DNA of 64,000 nt from Actinospineispora eucalypti (lineage in GTDB: Bacteria; Actinomycetota; Actinomycetes; Mycobacteriales; Pseudonocardiaceae), in assembly GCA_014208095.1 (NCBI GenBank), contig JACHMT010000005.1, positions 1,550,001 through 1,614,000 on the forward strand, read 5' to 3'. The position numbers were made by a program, and so were the translations under genes. Below the pieces are notes generated by a model, which saw only the letters and a program-made list of their open reading frames with translations, was not told the DNA's origin and searched no databases. This document shows, in pieces, positions 62,212 to 64,000 of this stretch; positions within the stretch are counted from its first letter, which is position 1, and the number at the start of each line of letters is the position of its first letter.

Positions 62212-62536
62212 ATTCAGGTGGGCTGCCTGCGCGGGCGGGAACGCGGGATGAGAGCGTGGACCATGAACGCGATCACCGAGTACGCCGACGGTGACGAGCC
62301 CCGACCTTCACAGCCAGCCGGGTCGACTGATGCGCCGACATCCTGGAGCAGACCATCACCCGGGAGATCATCGGGAACCGAGATGCGGCGGGGGCCGCGC
62401 GGCCGCGGTCGTCGCGAGGTAGGCAACTCGGAGGTGGCCTGGGTTCCGATTCATAGCTGGTTATCAGTGAAGGACCCACCGTGCGGTGGGATGCTGACGG
62501 GCACCGCCAATCCAACTCGGCGGGGAGTGGTCAGCC

Positions 62537-63820
62537 ATGATCCTGAGAGACGTCCTGGCTATCGCTTGGGCGAGCCTGCGGTCCTACCGGCTGCGCTCGA
62601 TCCTGACCATGCTCGGCCTGGTCATCGGCGTGGCGGCGGTCATCTTCCTCACCTCGCTCGGACAAGGTGTCTCCGGCGCGGTCAACACCGCCGTGGAACC
62701 AGTGGCCAACAGCATCACGGTGGTGCCGAAGCTGGCGCCGGTCCCGGGAGGCCCGCCGGCCCGGCCGCTCACCGACGGTGACGTAGCCGCCATCGGCCGG
62801 ATCCCGCAGGTCGCCGAGCTGGTGCCGTCGGTTACCGGAGCGACCACCGGGGCGGCCGGCCAAACCAACCGGGCCATGACCGTCACGACGCCGAACGTGC
62901 AATTCCTGTCCGCGCAGATCGACGGGACCAGCGCAAACTACCTGGCGGCGCAACAGCGGACCCTGGTCGCGGGCCGGTTCTTCACCCCCGACGAGGACCG
63001 GGCCGGCGCCAAGGTCGCCGTGCTCGGCACCATGGCCGACCGGACGCTGTTCGGACCGGATCCGCACGCCGCGCTCAACCACGTCGTGCGGGTGAACAAC
63101 TCGCTGTTCAAGGTCATCGGTGTGTTGCAGTCCTACGGTGCGGCCAACGACAGCGTCCTCATCATGCCGCTGAAAGCGGTGCGCGCCGGCGTCTACGGGG
63201 CCAACTTCGGCGCGGGAGCGGACCAGGTCAGCCACCTGACTGTCAAAGCGACCTCCACGTCGGCGGTATCTGCCGCCGAAACGGCCATCTATCAGGTACT
63301 CCGCGAGCGACACCACGTCATCGAGCCGCGCTACGACGACTTCCAGGTCCAAGACCTCGGTTCCCGGGTGAAGACCTTCACCGGACTGATCACCTTGGTG
63401 ACCAACGCCGTGCCGGCGGTCGCGGCCATCTCCTTGCTGGTCGGCGGCATCGGCGTGCTCAACATCATGCTGGTCTCGGTCACCGACCGCACCCGCGAGA
63501 TCGGCACCCGCAAAGCGGTCGGCGCCCGCGACTCGGCCATCCTCAGCCAGTTCATCATGGAAGCGATCACCCTCGCCGCGCTCGGCGGCCTGATCGGCGT
63601 CGCGGTGAGCGTCGCGGGGATTGTGGCACTCGAGCAAGCACTGGCGGCCGCAGGCGGGGTCGCCGCCAGCGGGCCGTTGAGCTCGTTCCACCCGGTCCTG
63701 TCCATCTGGCCCATCGCGGGCGCGTTCGGGATCTGCCTGACGATCGGCCTCGTCGCCGGAAGCTATCCGGCCTGGCGAGCGGCACGACTCAAACCCGTCG
63801 AAGCGCTGCGCTTCGAGTAG
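62537..63820 (+). CDS. MacB/FtsX-type ABC transporter permease
   Basis: A 427-residue permease: N-terminal helix after AWASLRSYRLRSILTMLGLV, a large external MacB_PCD domain (about residues 45-250), and the three-helix FtsX domain with GGIGVLNIMLVSVTDRTREI, GTRKAVGARDSAIL and a final SYPAWRAARLKPVEALRFE. Such permeases work with an ATPase and often a periplasmic adaptor in export or envelope stress; neither partner is found in the window, though they may lie to the right. ATG 62537; operator copy C is upstream. Confidence 0.93.
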   Translation: MILRDVLAIAWASLRSYRLRSILTMLGLVIGVAAVIFLTSLGQGVSGAVNTAVEPVANSITVVPKLAPVPGGPPARPLTDGDVAAIGRIPQVAELVPSVTGATTGAAGQTNRAMTVTTPNVQFLSAQIDGTSANYLAAQQRTLVAGRFFTPDEDRAGAKVAVLGTMADRTLFGPDPHAALNHVVRVNNSLFKVIGVLQSYGAANDSVLIMPLKAVRAGVYGANFGAGADQVSHLTVKATSTSAVSAAETAIYQVLRERHHVIEPRYDDFQVQDLGSRVKTFTGLITLVTNAVPAVAAISLLVGGIGVLNIMLVSVTDRTREIGTRKAVGARDSAILSQFIMEAITLAALGGLIGVAVSVAGIVALEQALAAAGGVAASGPLSSFHPVLSIWPIAGAFGICLTIGLVAGSYPAWRAARLKPVEALRFE

Positions 63821-64000
63821 CCGGATACGGTTGCCCGGACCCACAGGCACGACACAATCCGATCACATCACCATCAAATCTGCGCTCTATACCTTTGAAC
63901 CCGCGGTCGCCTGAATCCGAGGCCGCCGCGCCCGGGTCGGTCGCCGCCGGCGCTGCTCCGGGCACTCCGGCTTGTCGGACTCAAACTGAGAAGCCATCGC

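Noticed and set aside
1..64000. tRNA, rRNA and riboswitch genes
   Set aside because: No cloverleaf, rRNA-like or known riboswitch sequence was recognised by eye on either strand; a covariance-model search would be needed to exclude them.

Overview
The window is high-GC DNA (AT-rich only in short intergenic stretches) with GTG/TTG starts, an Lsr2 nucleoid protein, a LAL-type LuxR regulator and actinomycete IS3/IS30/IS982 elements. It is almost certainly an actinomycete chromosome. Pseudonocardiales is a reasonable guess, but nothing here fixes the genus.

Positions 1-26146 hold a bisindole (tryptophan dimer) biosynthetic gene cluster of the rebeccamycin/staurosporine/BE-54017/cladoniamide type. 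The core is complete: a RebO-like amino acid oxidase, a RebD/StaD-like chromopyrrolic acid synthase and a RebP/StaP-like P450. Around it are two different FAD tryptophan halogenases (one RebH/PrnA-like, one PyrH-like), a flavin reductase cut by the left edge, two RebC/StaC-like monooxygenases, two further class A flavin monooxygenases, two methyltransferases, a second unrelated P450, a RebU-like antiporter, a drug-efflux MFS protein and the LAL regulator. No sugar or glycosyltransferase genes are seen. The four flavin monooxygenases and two halogenases suggest a heavily oxidised, non-glycosylated, possibly doubly halogenated bisindole, for example of indolotryptoline type; that product assignment is inference.

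Positions 26461-30913 carry a minus-strand pair: a small two-helix membrane protein and a STAND/NACHT-like NTPase followed by about 16 WD40 repeats. Three of the repeats are identical 138-bp copies, and the reading frame is broken once by a one-base deletion. This looks like a bacterial sensor or defence-type NTPase. Lsr2, a SpoU-type RNA methylase, a PadR operon with a 36-bp palindrome at its start, and an HTH-MNT/HEPN toxin-antitoxin pair follow (31.7-36.3 kb).

Positions 36.4-52.5 kb are a mobile-element and gene-remnant zone: a serine recombinase without its catalytic N-terminus joined to an IS3 OrfA start; an IS3 element (target duplication GCTG) itself split by an intact IS30 element (target duplication TTG); a truncated Tn554-like pair of tyrosine recombinases; a second, decayed IS3 (target duplication ACC) inside a PucR-like gene; an IS982 element; and fragments of ICMT, NuoB-like, DUF6069, SDR and amidohydrolase genes. 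Intact genes between them include an ABM-like protein, an AraC regulator and an orphan MCE protein.

Positions 53.1-63.8 kb are envelope-related: an MHS-type MFS transporter, an UppP fragment, an SRPBCC protein, a DUF347 membrane protein, an OmpR/histidine kinase pair, a BcrC-like PAP2 phosphatase, a frame-disrupted FemAB-like gene and an orphan MacB/FtsX permease. Three copies of one 27-bp palindrome, GTAG-N5-CTACTGTAG-N5-CTAC, lie in this region upstream of three transcription units and probably mark a small regulon.
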